Shown here: in pieces, positions 1 to 8,652 of the stretch | Layout: the number at the start of each line of letters is the position of its first letter | How positions within the stretch are numbered: position 1 is the stretch's first letter | Origin: Streptoalloteichus tenebrarius | Lineage (GTDB): Bacteria > Actinomycetota > Actinomycetes > Mycobacteriales > Pseudonocardiaceae | Length of the DNA: 64,000 nucleotides | Direction of reading: 5' to 3' | Assembly (NCBI RefSeq): GCF_024171885.1 | Contig: NZ_JAMTCP010000004.1 | Span: 62,001-126,000 of the forward strand | Position numbers and translations under genes: made by a program | Notes under the pieces: generated by a model | The model's input: only the letters and a program-made list of their open reading frames with translations | Databases searched by the model: none | Told to the model about the DNA's origin: nothing

Positions 1-198
1 CCACAGCGTCGACATCCCTCGGGACGTGCCGATCTCCACGATGTCGCGCGCGCCGACGGCCTGGGCGAGGAACCACAGGAACCGGCCGGCGTCGACCTCC
101 AGGACGCGCCAGCGCCGCAGCCGGTCGGGCTCACCGGCATCGTGTCTCGCGGCCTGCTCGGCCAGATCCCGCACCACCCCGCGCAACGCTGCGTCCAT
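1..198 (-). CDS. Class I SAM-dependent O-methyltransferase, N-terminal part
   Basis: The gene runs off the left edge; 66 codons are visible. The ATG at 198 follows a GAGGGAGA ribosome site. The visible part has an N-terminal helix (DLAEQAARHDAG) and then VEIGTSRGMST at residues 54-64. That is SAM-binding motif I (acidic residue followed by GxxxG) as found in YrrM/COMT-like O-methyltransferases. The acceptor substrate cannot be told because the rest is outside the window. Family assignment rests on one motif plus N-terminal layout. Confidence 0.7.
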   Translation of the reverse strand, partial: MDAALRGVVRDLAEQAARHDAGEPDRLRRWRVLEVDAGRFLWFLAQAVGARDIVEIGTSRGMSTLW

Positions 199-316
199 GG
201 GGTCTCCCTCGTTGTTCGGACAACATTGACCGGTCCCGACATCCTTGACCCGCGGGATGCTGGGAGCAACGGGTCGTTGGGTTGATCACGCCGGACGCGG
301 GAGAGCCACCAGCCGT

Positions 317-359
317 GGTGTGCCGGGCCCGCGTGGTGCGCACGCGGGCCCGACACACC
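317..359 (-). terminator. Rho-independent-type terminator after chitinase
   Basis: A 19-base stem (317-335 with 341-359, one mismatch) closes a 5-base loop a few bases beyond the chitinase stop. There is no U-tract, as is usual in actinobacteria. It also lies upstream of the divergent end of the methyltransferase gene, so it insulates the two. Confidence 0.8.
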
Positions 360-364
360 GTTGC

Positions 365-2050
365 CTACGGCAGTCCGTTGAGGAACGGTCGGTGGCTGTT
401 CTGGAACTCCCACCTGTAGTAGCGGTCCCAGTTGATCGACCACGTCATCAGGCCGCGGATGGCGGGCGAAGCCCCACCGCGCAGCGCGTAGCTCCCGCAG
501 TTCTGGTTGCGTGCCAGGCAGTTCAGCGCCTGGTGCACCGCCGCCGGAGCGGTGTGCCCGTTGCCGGCGCTGACCGCCGCCGGCAGGCCGAAGGCGATCT
601 GGTCCTCCCGCAGGCCGGGGAACGTATGGCCCGTCCTGGCGACCGGGAAACCGGCCTTGAGCATGTCGGTCATCGCGATGTGGAAGTCCGCGCCTCCCAT
701 GGTGTGGTACTGGTTGTCCAGTCCCATTACGGGGCCGGAGTTGTAGTCCTGCACGTGCAGCACGGTCAGCGCGTCCCGCATCGCGTGGATCACGGGCAGG
801 TAGGACCCGGTGCGGTTGTCCCCGCCGCCGGCTCCGCCGTAGAACTGGTAGCCCACCTGCACGAAGAACGTCTCCGGGGCCATGGTGAGCACGAACCTGT
901 CGCCGTAGCGGGACTTCAACGTGCGCAGCGCCGAGATCAGGTTCACGATGACCGGCGCCGTCGGGTTGCGGAAGTCCGTGTCACCGGGGTTGAGGTACAG
1001 CGAGTGGCCCTCGAAGTCGATGTCCAGACCGTCCAGCCCGTACTTGTCGATGATGGCCGACACCGACTGGACGAACTTGTCGCGTGCCGCCGTGGTGGTG
1101 AGCTGGACCTGGCCGTTGGCCCCGCCGATGGAGATCAGCACCTTCTTGCCCTTGGCCTGTTTCGCGCGGATCGCCGCGACGAACTCGGCCTCGGACTCGA
1201 CGGTCGGGCACTCCGAGACCGGGCACAGCGTGAACCTGATGTCGCCAGAGGTCACCGAGGTCGGCTCGCCGAAGGCGAGGTTGATGACGTCCCACGCGTC
1301 CGGCACGTCGGCCATCCGCAGGTACCCGGACCCGTTGGCGAAGCTCGCGTGCAGGTAGCCGATGAGAGCGTGTCGGGGCAGGCCCGTCTGGGGACAGCCC
1401 GAGGTCGTCGCGGTCACGGGAGCGCTGCGGGCGGACTCCCCGACGGAGCTGTACGCCGTCACCGTGTAGGTCCGGCTCGTGCAGGCCGGCAGGTCCGAGA
1501 AGGTGGCCGTGGTGTCGGTGACGGTCGTGCGGAGGTCGCTTCCCTCGTACACGCGGTAGCCGGTCGCGCCCTGGACGGCGTCCCAGCGGATCGTGACGCT
1601 CGCGGGGGTGGTGCCGGTGACCCGCACGTTGCCGGGGGTCGCGGGCAGTCCCGGTGTTCCGCCGCCACCGCAGTCGGCCCCGTTGAGGCGGCAGTTCTGC
1701 GGGGAACCGGGTCCGCTGGCCAGGAAGCCGAAGCTGACGCTGGCGCCGGGCGGGATGCTGGCGTTGTACTCGCGGTTGGTGAACGTGTGGTGGGTGCCGC
1801 TCGACGAGAGCAGCGCGTCCCAGAAGCTGCCGAGGGTGGTGCCGGCCGGCAGGTCGAACTCGACCCGCCAGCCGGAGATCGCGGTGGTCCCCTGGTTGGT
1901 GATCGTGTACTTGCCCTCCCAGTTGGACCCCCAGTCCGCGACCTTCACGAACGCCGCGGACTCCCCGGCGGCGAGCGCCGGGGCGGTGGGGAGCAGCGCC
2001 CCGGCCAGGCCGAGGACGAGCGCGGACAGGACGGTGGACAGGCGTCGCAT
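365..2050 (-). CDS. Secreted chitinase: CBM2, fibronectin III, GH18
   Basis: 561 residues. A Sec signal peptide (MRRLSTVLSALVLGLAGALL, cleavage after ALA near residue 28) is followed by a CBM2-type carbohydrate-binding module (about 30-128, closed by two cysteines). A fibronectin III domain spans about 138-217 and a glycoside hydrolase family 18 catalytic domain about 226-561. The GH18 signature DGLDIDFEG (340-348) gives DxxDxDxE with E347 as the predicted acid/base. The substrate-binding SIGG strand precedes it. Family 18 enzymes cleave chitin beta-1,4 links with retention. The domain order is typical of Streptomyces-type extracellular chitinases. Two DasR-like sites lie upstream, so induction by chitin breakdown products is likely. 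Confidence 0.93.
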   Translation of the reverse strand: MRRLSTVLSALVLGLAGALLPTAPALAAGESAAFVKVADWGSNWEGKYTITNQGTTAISGWRVEFDLPAGTTLGSFWDALLSSSGTHHTFTNREYNASIPPGASVSFGFLASGPGSPQNCRLNGADCGGGGTPGLPATPGNVRVTGTTPASVTIRWDAVQGATGYRVYEGSDLRTTVTDTTATFSDLPACTSRTYTVTAYSSVGESARSAPVTATTSGCPQTGLPRHALIGYLHASFANGSGYLRMADVPDAWDVINLAFGEPTSVTSGDIRFTLCPVSECPTVESEAEFVAAIRAKQAKGKKVLISIGGANGQVQLTTTAARDKFVQSVSAIIDKYGLDGLDIDFEGHSLYLNPGDTDFRNPTAPVIVNLISALRTLKSRYGDRFVLTMAPETFFVQVGYQFYGGAGGGDNRTGSYLPVIHAMRDALTVLHVQDYNSGPVMGLDNQYHTMGGADFHIAMTDMLKAGFPVARTGHTFPGLREDQIAFGLPAAVSAGNGHTAPAAVHQALNCLARNQNCGSYALRGGASPAIRGLMTWSINWDRYYRWEFQNSHRPFLNGLP

Positions 2051-2100
2051 GACAACCTCCGGACCACGCGGTGAGCAGGGGGTGACCGCGTGGTGGCTGC

Positions 2101-2136
2101 TTGTCTAGACCACAACCGCCCAGGTTGTCCAGACCA
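2101..2136 (-). promoter_or_regulatory. Two DasR-like operator repeats of the chitinase promoter
   Basis: TTGTCTAGACCA (2101-2112) and TTGTCCAGACCA (2125-2136) are direct repeats 24 bases apart, 51-86 bases upstream of the chitinase start. The known dre element / chitinase direct repeat is TGGTCTAGACCA; these match at 11 and 10 of 12 positions. DasR is the GntR-family repressor controlled by glucosamine-6-phosphate. DasR itself is not in the window. Confidence 0.75.
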
Positions 2137-2228
2137 CCCAACCGTCGTGGACGACGGCGAACCCGGGAGGCTCCCCGGTTCCCGACCTCGGCAGCTCGCG
2201 GCGCGGGTTCCCGTCGTGTGTGCCTCCG

Positions 2229-2272
2229 GGCCGTGGGTGCCCGCGCCAGAGCCGGCGCGGGCACCCACGGCC
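2229..2272 (-). terminator. Perfect hairpin terminator
   Basis: A perfect 19-base-pair stem (2229-2247 with 2254-2272) closes a 6-base loop. It sits between the 3' end of the quinone-oxidoreductase gene and the chitinase promoter, so it probably ends the oxidoreductase transcript. Confidence 0.75.
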
Positions 2273-2451
2273 CCACTCAAGGTCCCTGCCAGTCGGTGAT
2301 CCCCGGACGCCGCTGGCACTGTCCGAAAAGGACAGACAGCCGATGTCGTGAGGAGCGCTGGAGTTCGACCCCGCCATGGACACGCGGTGCGCCGACGTAG
2401 CTACCCGTCACGGGCAGAGGTGAGGCGTCGACGGGTCAGGGAGTCCCGCCG

Positions 2452-3405
2452 CTACTGGCCGGGTCGAAGCACGAGCTTCCCCACCGTGCGGCGGGAGGCC
2501 AGGTCCTCATGGGCCTTGGCGGCGTCCGCCAGGTCGTACTCTCCGCCCACGAGCGGTCGGAGCCGCCCCGCGGCCACCAGGTCGAGGAGTTCCCGCAGCG
2601 GCGCGCCCGCCGCGCCGGAGCGGGCCAGCAGGGGAGCGAGCCAGAAGCCCGCCATGCTGACATTGCGCTCCACCAGTCGGTACGAGTCGATCGGCGGCGG
2701 GGTGTCCCCGGACGACGAACCGTAGGAGATCAGGCGGCCGAAGGGCGCGAGAGCGTCCAGGGCGGCGTGCAGCACCTTTCCTCCCTGCGCGTCGAGCACG
2801 ATGTCCACACCGCGACCGCCGTTCGCCGCCAGCACGCGCTCGGTGTAGCCCTCGGCCTGGCCGTCGACGGCGACGTCCGCGCCCAGGGTCAGCGCCAGGT
2901 CGCGCTTCTCGGCGGTGGAGGCGGTGGCGATGACGCGCCCCGCCCCGAAGTGGCGGGCCAGTTGGACCGCCAGACTGCCCACACCGCCCGCGGCCGCGTG
3001 GACGACCACGGACTCACCCCGCGTGATGCGGGCCAGGGACCGCAGCATGTGCCACGCCGACAGCCCCTGCACGAGCACGGCGAGGGCTTCGGCCGCCCCC
3101 ACCCCCTCCGGCACGGCGACCAGGTCCCTGGCCGCCACGACGACCTTCGACGCGTAACCACCGCGCGTGGTGTAGCCGAGGACCCGCTGGCCGTCGCCGG
3201 TGCGCCCCACCACCTCCATGCCCGGCACGTGGGGCAGGCGGTCCGGCCGGGCGTACTCGCCCGCGACCTGCCTGAGGTCGGCGAAGTTCACCCCGGACGC
3301 CTCGACGTCGACCAGGTGCTCGTCCCGGCCGGGAACGGGGTCGGGGAGGAGGACCTCCCGCAGGACCTCCGGACCGCCGAACGTGGAGAACTGCACGGCT
3401 CGCAT
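2452..3405 (-). CDS. Zinc-independent MDR-family quinone/alkene oxidoreductase
   Basis: 317 residues from the ATG at 3405, behind a GGAGAGGGAG site. The N-terminal GroES-like domain begins MRAVQFSTFGGPEVLREVLL. The NADPH-binding Rossmann fold shows VHAAAGGVGSLAVQLA, the AAGGVG motif typical of quinone oxidoreductases (QOR) within the MDR superfamily. Zinc-ligand cysteines of alcohol dehydrogenases are not apparent. It should reduce quinones or activated alkenes with NADPH. It diverges from the LysR gene at 3529, which is its likely regulator. Confidence 0.85.
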   Translation of the reverse strand: MRAVQFSTFGGPEVLREVLLPDPVPGRDEHLVDVEASGVNFADLRQVAGEYARPDRLPHVPGMEVVGRTGDGQRVLGYTTRGGYASKVVVAARDLVAVPEGVGAAEALAVLVQGLSAWHMLRSLARITRGESVVVHAAAGGVGSLAVQLARHFGAGRVIATASTAEKRDLALTLGADVAVDGQAEGYTERVLAANGGRGVDIVLDAQGGKVLHAALDALAPFGRLISYGSSSGDTPPPIDSYRLVERNVSMAGFWLAPLLARSGAAGAPLRELLDLVAAGRLRPLVGGEYDLADAAKAHEDLASRRTVGKLVLRPGQ

Positions 3406-3495
3406 GGACTCCCTCTCCGTCTTCAGGTGCCGATGCCGCCACGCTAGGAAGCCGGCCGGCGGCGAACCATCCGTCGACGTCGCTGGAAGCCGGCC

Positions 3496-3520
3496 GTTCC
3501 ATGAGAGGTGTTCATGTAAC
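3496..3520. promoter_or_regulatory. Inverted repeat, probable LysR operator
   Basis: GTTCCATG (3496-3503) and CATGTAAC (3513-3520) form arms that match at 7 of 8 positions around a 9-base spacer. The site lies directly before the LysR start and between the two divergent genes, as expected for an autoregulated LysR-type activator. Confidence 0.45.
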
Positions 3521-3528
3521 GTCGCGGC

Positions 3529-4428
3529 GTGGGAGCTGGGGACATCACTGCTGGTGAGATGCGGGTGCTGGTCGCCGTGGCGCGCGAGGGGAGCTTCTCC
3601 GCCGCGGCCGCCTCGCTGGGGCTGACCCAGTCCGCCGTCTCGCACACGATGCGGGGGATCGAGCGCAAGCTGGGCGCCGTGCTCTTCCGGAGGGGACGGA
3701 CGGGGGCGGAGCCGACGTCGGCCGGGAGCACCGCCGTGTCGCACGCCCGCCGGATCCTGCGCCTGCTGGAGACGATGAGGGCGGAGACACGGGCCGCCTC
3801 GGCGGGGGAGCTGAGCGCGACGGTGCGGCTGGCCGCGCTGCGCGGGGTCGCCTACCACCTGCTGCCCGGCGTGTTGTCCCGGTTCGGCCAGCGATGGCCC
3901 CGCGTCTCGGTCGAGGTGAGCGTGGTCCGCGAGGACGCCCCTGGCGTCGCCGGCGAGGTCCTGTCCGGTCGGGCCGACCTGGGCGTCGCGACGCTGTTCC
4001 CCGCGCAGGACGGCCTGGTCGCGCGGGAGTTGTTCGCCGACCCCTACGTCCTGGCCTACCCGGCGGGGCATCCCGACCCCCGGAGCCTGCCGATGATCCA
4101 CTGGGAGGAGGCGACCTCGCCCGAGACGCGTCGCTGGTGCGCCGCCCAGAGCTGGCTGTCCGCCAGCGACCTGCGGGTGCAGGACGACACGGTCGTGCTG
4201 TCCATGATCGCGCACGGCATGGGCGCGGCGGTGGTGCCCCGGATGACGCTCGCCGGCGCGCCGCCCAACGTCGCGGTGCAGCCCCTGGAGGACCCGCCCG
4301 TGCGCCGGATCGGCTATGTCACGACCAGGGAGATGGGCCGGTCGCTGGTCCTCCGGGAGCTGGTCGCCGAACTCCGCGCGCAGTCGCGAGAGATCTCCGC
4401 TGGATCAGGGGACGCGGGCGGAGCGTGA
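3529..4428 (+). CDS. LysR-family transcriptional regulator
   Basis: 299 residues from a GTG start. The winged-helix DNA-binding domain fills about residues 7-66 (FSAAAASLGLTQSAVSHTMR is the helix-turn-helix). A linker helix and a periplasmic-binding-protein-like effector domain (about 90-290) follow. Length is normal for the family. Divergent orientation from the oxidoreductase at 2452-3405 suggests it controls that gene and itself. The inducer is unknown. Confidence 0.9.
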   Translation: MGAGDITAGEMRVLVAVAREGSFSAAAASLGLTQSAVSHTMRGIERKLGAVLFRRGRTGAEPTSAGSTAVSHARRILRLLETMRAETRAASAGELSATVRLAALRGVAYHLLPGVLSRFGQRWPRVSVEVSVVREDAPGVAGEVLSGRADLGVATLFPAQDGLVARELFADPYVLAYPAGHPDPRSLPMIHWEEATSPETRRWCAAQSWLSASDLRVQDDTVVLSMIAHGMGAAVVPRMTLAGAPPNVAVQPLEDPPVRRIGYVTTREMGRSLVLRELVAELRAQSREISAGSGDAGGA

Positions 4429-4586
4429 TCATCCACTGGGTGCGTCCGGGGCGGCGAGGGTGCGGAGTCGTGGCCTCGCCTGCTCCTTGACTCGCTGTGC
4501 GACGTGCGCGTGGATGATGGCAGTGGGAAGTGGGTGGGGCAGGGCCGCGCGTTCCTGGTCGGTGGGTCCGGACGAGGGGAGAGGCC

Positions 4587-5111
4587 ATGACCGAGCGCAA
4601 ACCGTCCGGAATGTCCTTCGAGTCCTGGGTCGAGAGGCAGATCCGGGAAGCCACCGAGCGTGGCGAGCTGGACAACCTCCCCGGCAGCGGCCGACCACTT
4701 CCTGACGCGAACCAGCCCTACGACGAATTGTGGTGGGTCAAGAAGAAGGTGCGGCAGGAGGGACTGCCCATCGACCCGCTCCTGCCCCTCCCGCTGAGGC
4801 TGCGGAAGGAGGTCGAGCGGCTTCCCGAGACCCTGCGCGACCTCTCCTCCGAGGAGGCCGTGCGTGACACGGTCCGTGACCTGAACGAACGCATCCTGGC
4901 CTGGCTCCGCTCGCCCACCGGCCCCCGGGTTCCCCTGGCTCCCGTGAACGTCGAGGCCGCCGTTCGCCAGTGGCACGACGACCGCGCCGCGAGGACTCCT
5001 CGACCCGAGGTCGAACCTGCGGTGGAGAGGCAACCGACAGACGAGGCGCCCCCGCCGCGTCGTCGCTCGTGGTGGCACCGGATCACGCGTCGGAACCGGA
5101 ACGACGACTGA
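4587..5111 (+). CDS. DUF1992 (DnaJC28-like) protein
   Basis: 174 residues. The ATG at 4587 has a GAGGGGAGAGG site, which is why the longer frame from 4530 is not used. The core shows FESWVERQIREATERGELDN followed by LPGSGRPLPD and WWVKKKVRQEG, the pattern of the DUF1992 / DnaJ homologue C28 conserved domain. The C-terminus is basic with tryptophans (RRRSWWHRITRRNRN), perhaps for membrane or nucleic acid contact. Biochemical role is unknown. It looks monocistronic. Confidence 0.85.
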   Translation: MTERKPSGMSFESWVERQIREATERGELDNLPGSGRPLPDANQPYDELWWVKKKVRQEGLPIDPLLPLPLRLRKEVERLPETLRDLSSEEAVRDTVRDLNERILAWLRSPTGPRVPLAPVNVEAAVRQWHDDRAARTPRPEVEPAVERQPTDEAPPPRRRSWWHRITRRNRNDD

Positions 5112-5138
5112 GCCCGCCCTCGTGGAGCGAGAAGCTCC

Positions 5139-5510
5139 TCACCGGTGCTGCGCCCAGGACCGCAGCGCGGCGTCGGTGGCGTCTCGTAGACGGTCGTGCA
5201 GGTGCTGGGGGTTGTCGAGGGGGACGTCGGGGTCGTCGAGCAGGGCCTGGACCGCGCCGATGACGGCCCCGACGAACGCCCCCACCAACGCGGACGCGCT
5301 GACCTGGTCCAGTTCGTCGGGGAACGCCGCGCGCAGGTGCCGTGCGATCTCCCGCTGCGCGTCCATCAGCAACTGGAGCGCACGTCCCCGCACGGCCGGC
5401 ACGGTCCGGATCAGTCGGAGGCGCAGCGCGGCGTGCCGGCTGACGATCTCGTCGCTGTCCTGGCCGACCTCGCGCAGCGCGCGCCGCAGCAGATCCGAGG
5501 GCCGCTCGGC
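5139..5510 (-). pseudogene. C-terminal relic of a TetR-family regulator
   Basis: About 123 residues resemble only the ligand-binding half of a TetR regulator: RLRLIRTVPAVRGRA, then ASALVGAFVGAVIGAVQALL, then an acidic DDPDVPLDNP turn and a last helix ending RSWAQHR. The N-terminal helix-turn-helix is missing. Upstream in the same frame the sequence becomes arginine/threonine-rich nonsense over a monooxygenase relic. The regulator was presumably cut when the neighbouring DNA was rearranged. Confidence 0.6.
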
Positions 5511-5522
5511 TGGGCCTCGGGC

Positions 5523-5606
5523 GGCGACCTCGCCTCGACCCTGTACGAGGCCAGCCGCGACCGGGTGGAGTTCACCTGCCACGACTGGATCACCGCGCTC
5601 GACCAG
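5523..5606 (+). pseudogene. Inverted fragment of an FAD-dependent monooxygenase
   Basis: On the plus strand 28 codons read GDLASTLYEASRDRV followed by EFTCHDWITALDQ. This matches the segment of PHBH-type FAD monooxygenases just before the middle strand region (typical form RADLARALYE...DSITAL). The next part of the same protein lies at 5635-5924 on the opposite strand, so the gene was broken by an inversion. Confidence 0.5.
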
Positions 5607-5634
5607 GCAGTTGCCGGTGTCGCCCGGTGTCGCG

Positions 5635-5924
5635 GTGGTCGAAGCCCGGGATCCGCGGGGCGCGGAAGAGGAAGGCGGCGATGGCCCCGTCGCGTGACGG
5701 GTGCAGGCACACCGCCCTGCCCGGCGCGTTGTGGATGACCACGTCCTGCTCGTCGGTGTGGTCGTCAACGGGCAGGGTGGCCACGGAGACCCCCTGGTGT
5801 CGGACGAAGTCCCGTCCGGCCCCGAAGGTCAGGGCGCGCACGGCGAGTGCAGTCCGTCGGCCCCGATGACCAGGTCGAAGCGGCGGGGCGCGGCTCGGTG
5901 AAAGGCGACGTTCACCCCGTCCTC
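5635..5924 (-). pseudogene. Frameshifted FAD-dependent monooxygenase relic
   Basis: One frame (5924 to about 5832) reads EDGVNVAFHRAAPRRFDLVI then GADGLHS. This is the DG motif of PHBH-type flavin monooxygenases. Reading continues in a second frame from about 5838: RALTFGAGRDFVRHQGV, then a strand-rich stretch to AFLFRAPRIPGFDH. So at least one frameshift is present. There is no N-terminal GxGxxG domain and no C-terminal half. Non-functional. Confidence 0.55.
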
Positions 5925-6845
5925 GTCCGCCGCCTCCTGGGTGTCGCTGTTCGGGGAGGGCTCCTCGCTGGCCCTGGTCGTCCGAGGCCGTTGACCACCG
6001 CCGCCGACCGCGTTCGCCCGCCGCCCTGGCCATCCCTTCTCGTCGCGGGGACATTCCCAGGAACGAGAATCCAGGACCAGTGACAAGGGAAGGCGGCGCT
6101 CCGGGCCGGAGACGTCCGCTCTGTCTCGGTCATGCAGTTCGGGTTGCCTGGCGACTGACACCGCCTCATGACCAAAGCGGACACACGCACGGAATCCTGC
6201 TCGCTCCATGTGTTCGGCAGTGTCAGCGTGTGGTGGGAGCCAGGTCAGTCGACACCCCGTCGGTGAGAACGACGGACGGGGGCGTGTCGGCACCGGCGTC
6301 ATGGTGAACGTCCTCGAAGAACGACTGACGAGGACCTGGGAACCTGCGTGCCTTGTCCCGTGTGGACCCCAGGGTCGTCAGTGTGGGCGGCCGGGGGGCG
6401 TTCCGCTGATCAGCTCGACCGTACTGACCGACCCGTTGAGCTGAATCACCCAAATGGCGATCTTGACGAGCGTGGCCTGTCGGATCCGTAGTTTTCTGTC
6501 GCTGATTCGGGTGATGAGCGCGTTCTGAGGGATTCGCCAGCGCACTCAATCGAGTGATCGTGGGGAGGGTGGGGCTGAACCTGAGCGACCCGCTCGGCGC
6601 ACGAAGATCCACACTCGGCGCGAACGAGCGGGCTGGGGCGGGAGTCGGCCACCCGAGGCGGGTAGAAAGTCGTTGTCTGATGTAACGACGCGCTGCGCGA
6701 ACGTTGCGTCGAACCGAGGGTTGCTGCCACCACCAGGCAGTGGTTGACGCGAAGCGGCCCCCTGAGGGATGGCAGGGTCGCGTCAGCGTCCCTCGCCGTC
6801 ACCGTCCACCCACCTGTCCGCAGGTGTTCACACGAGGAACGAACC
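5925..6845. other. Intergenic/degraded stretch without a supported gene
   Basis: No open frame here has coding-like composition or a recognisable motif on either strand. AT content rises around 6440-6700. It may hold the promoter of the small membrane protein that follows. Confidence 0.4.
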
Positions 6846-7184
6846 GTGAGCGTAGAGCGGCGCCAGTTCGGGTCGCAAAACCCTCGACGCGGCAAGGAGG
6901 AAAACCACGAACCGACGACGTATCCCGCGCTCTTCTGGCGCCTGGTGTCGAGCTGGCCCTTCACATTGCGCGCGGTCGTCCTCTGTGTCGTGCCCATGAC
7001 ACTCGTGCTCGGCACGGTCGTCGTGCTGGCCATCTTCGCCGGCGGCGTGCTGGTCAAGGCCGTCGTCCCTGTGATCGGCGGGGTCCTCGCCTCGACATGG
7101 CTGTGTGCCCACGCCAGGAGAAGGGCCGCTCGGTCGGAGCGATGCCAGCACGACGACGAGCCGGAGACGGGAAGCCAACAGTGA
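6846..7184 (+). CDS. Small membrane protein, function unknown
   Basis: 112 residues from a GTG at 6846. A basic N-terminus leads to two hydrophobic stretches (AVVLCVVPMTLVLGTVVVLA and VLVKAVVPVIGGVLASTW) with a short loop, then a charged tail rich in R, D and E. This fits a two-helix inner-membrane protein. A strong AAGGAGG lies inside the frame at about 6894-6900, but no ATG or GTG follows it in frame, so the true start is uncertain. No family recognised. Confidence 0.45.
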   Translation: MSVERRQFGSQNPRRGKEENHEPTTYPALFWRLVSSWPFTLRAVVLCVVPMTLVLGTVVVLAIFAGGVLVKAVVPVIGGVLASTWLCAHARRRAARSERCQHDDEPETGSQQ

Positions 7185-7218
7185 CGCACTGACAGGTGAA
7201 GACCAGCGCTGGTGGGTC

Positions 7219-7270
7219 GTGGTTTCAGTGTTGACCAAAAAGAATCAGCTAATGATCCTGGCTACCGGAC
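7219..7270 (+). repeat. Copy A of a 52-base promoter-like repeat
   Basis: 52 bases that match 15627-15678 at 42 positions. Both contain CTTCAGTGTTGACC-like or TTTCAGTGTTGACC followed by an A-rich AAAAGAA. TTGACC resembles a -35 box. Copy A precedes the dehydrogenase gene at 7549; copy B directly precedes an FAD hydroxylase. Confidence 0.5.
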
Positions 7271-7548
7271 TTCACCCGCACACGTAGGACCGCGGCAGGT
7301 TCCCGATATGGACGCGAAGTTCACGCTGACAGCGTGACGAGGCAGGCAGCGGCCCTGGAGCAGGCAGTCGGCCACCAAGCTCACGGAGGGCAGATGTCGA
7401 GAAGCCATCTTCCCGTCTGAGTCGGCTGACCGCGAGGCGTACGTCGACGTTCGCGGGGCCTGGCGTCTCGGTGGTGTGGCCAACGTCGACCTGGCGGCGT
7501 GGGCCCCGTCACCCGAGGCCGGACCGACTGAGGGCACACCTTGCGATC

Positions 7549-8652
7549 GTGCGAGCCGTCGTGATCGATCCCCGGGGGGCCTTCCAGTTGGAGCAGCGGC
7601 CAGAGCCGGTCGCGGGACCGGGGGCCGTGGTGGTCCGGGTGCGGGGCGCTGGCCTCAACGCCGCTGACTTGCAGCAGGCACGGGGGGATTACCCGGCGCC
7701 ACCGGGATGGCCGGCCGACGTGCCCGGTCTGGAGGTCGCTGGTGAGGTCGAGCAGGTCGGGCCCGGTGTCGTGGGGGTCGCGCCGGGGGACCGGGTGATG
7801 GCGTTGGTCGGCGGGGGCGGCCATGCCGAGCGGATCACGGTTCCGGCTGATCTCCTCCTCGCGGTGCCGGAGGGGCTGTCGTGGGAGGAGGCCGCCGGTT
7901 TCCCCGAGGCGTTCAGCACCGCCTGGGACGGCCTGGTCACCCAGGTCGGGGTCCGCGCTGGTGATCGGGTGTTGATCACCGGTGCGGCCGGCGGGGTGGG
8001 CACGGCCATGGTCCAGGTCGCCGCGGTGTCCGGGGCGCACGTGGTGGCCAGCGTGCGTCGGCCCGAACTCCACGACCTCGTGACGGGGCTGGTCCCGGAC
8101 GGCCGGGTGGACGTCGTGACTCCCGACCAGGAAGCCGCGCACGCGCCGTACGACGTGATCGTGGAGCTGGTCGGCGGCGAGGACTGTCTGGAGCGGGTCG
8201 CCTTGCTGCGCAGCCGGGGCAAGGTCCTCGTTGTCGGGGTGCAGGCCGGCACCACGGCGCCGCTGCGGATGTTCGATCTCATGCTCGCCCGTGCCCAGGT
8301 GATCGGCACCACCATTCGTGGGCGCTCACACGCTGAGAAGGCGGTCCTCGCCGCCATCGTGCGGAGGTCTGTGGTGCCCCTGCTGGCGCAGGGGCGGTTG
8401 CGGGTGCCCGTCGACGCGGCGTTCCCGCTCGACCGGTTCGCCGAGGCCTATGCCCGTCTGGCCGGGCCGGGGAAGTTCGGCAAGGTCATCATGCTGCCCC
8501 GACTTTCGGGGCGGGCCCGAGATTGTGGGGCGCGATCGTGTCGTTGCCCGCAGGCGCGCGTTGAAGCGAGGACGACGACCTGTGCGTGGCATTCACCGGC
8601 CTCGACAGCTTCGTCAGCCGGGAGTCGGGTGGAACCACCCGTCGCTACCTGA
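7549..8652 (+). CDS. MDR zinc-type NADPH dehydrogenase with an abnormal C-terminal extension
   Basis: The family part spans about residues 1-323. It begins with a GroES-like domain (RAVVIDPRGAFQLEQRPEP), has an AGLNAADLQQARGDYP segment, and a Rossmann motif ITGAAGGVGTAMVQVA. Family members (PIG3/TP53I3-like NADPH:quinone reductases) end near KVIMLPR. Here the frame runs on for about 44 residues of Arg/Cys/Ser-rich sequence over the start of the Rhs relic in another frame. The normal stop seems to have been lost at the junction near 8515. The start is the GTG at 7549 with a GAGG site. Confidence 0.75.
   Translation: MRAVVIDPRGAFQLEQRPEPVAGPGAVVVRVRGAGLNAADLQQARGDYPAPPGWPADVPGLEVAGEVEQVGPGVVGVAPGDRVMALVGGGGHAERITVPADLLLAVPEGLSWEEAAGFPEAFSTAWDGLVTQVGVRAGDRVLITGAAGGVGTAMVQVAAVSGAHVVASVRRPELHDLVTGLVPDGRVDVVTPDQEAAHAPYDVIVELVGGEDCLERVALLRSRGKVLVVGVQAGTTAPLRMFDLMLARAQVIGTTIRGRSHAEKAVLAAIVRRSVVPLLAQGRLRVPVDAAFPLDRFAEAYARLAGPGKFGKVIMLPRLSGRARDCGARSCRCPQARVEARTTTCAWHSPASTASSAGSRVEPPVAT

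Noticed and set aside
245-2074. Long plus-strand frame
   Set aside because: Antisense to the chitinase, which has clear domains, signal peptide and operators.
3406-4215. N-terminal extension of the oxidoreductase frame
   Set aside because: It would be antisense to the LysR gene; the ATG at 3405 has a good ribosome site and fits the family.
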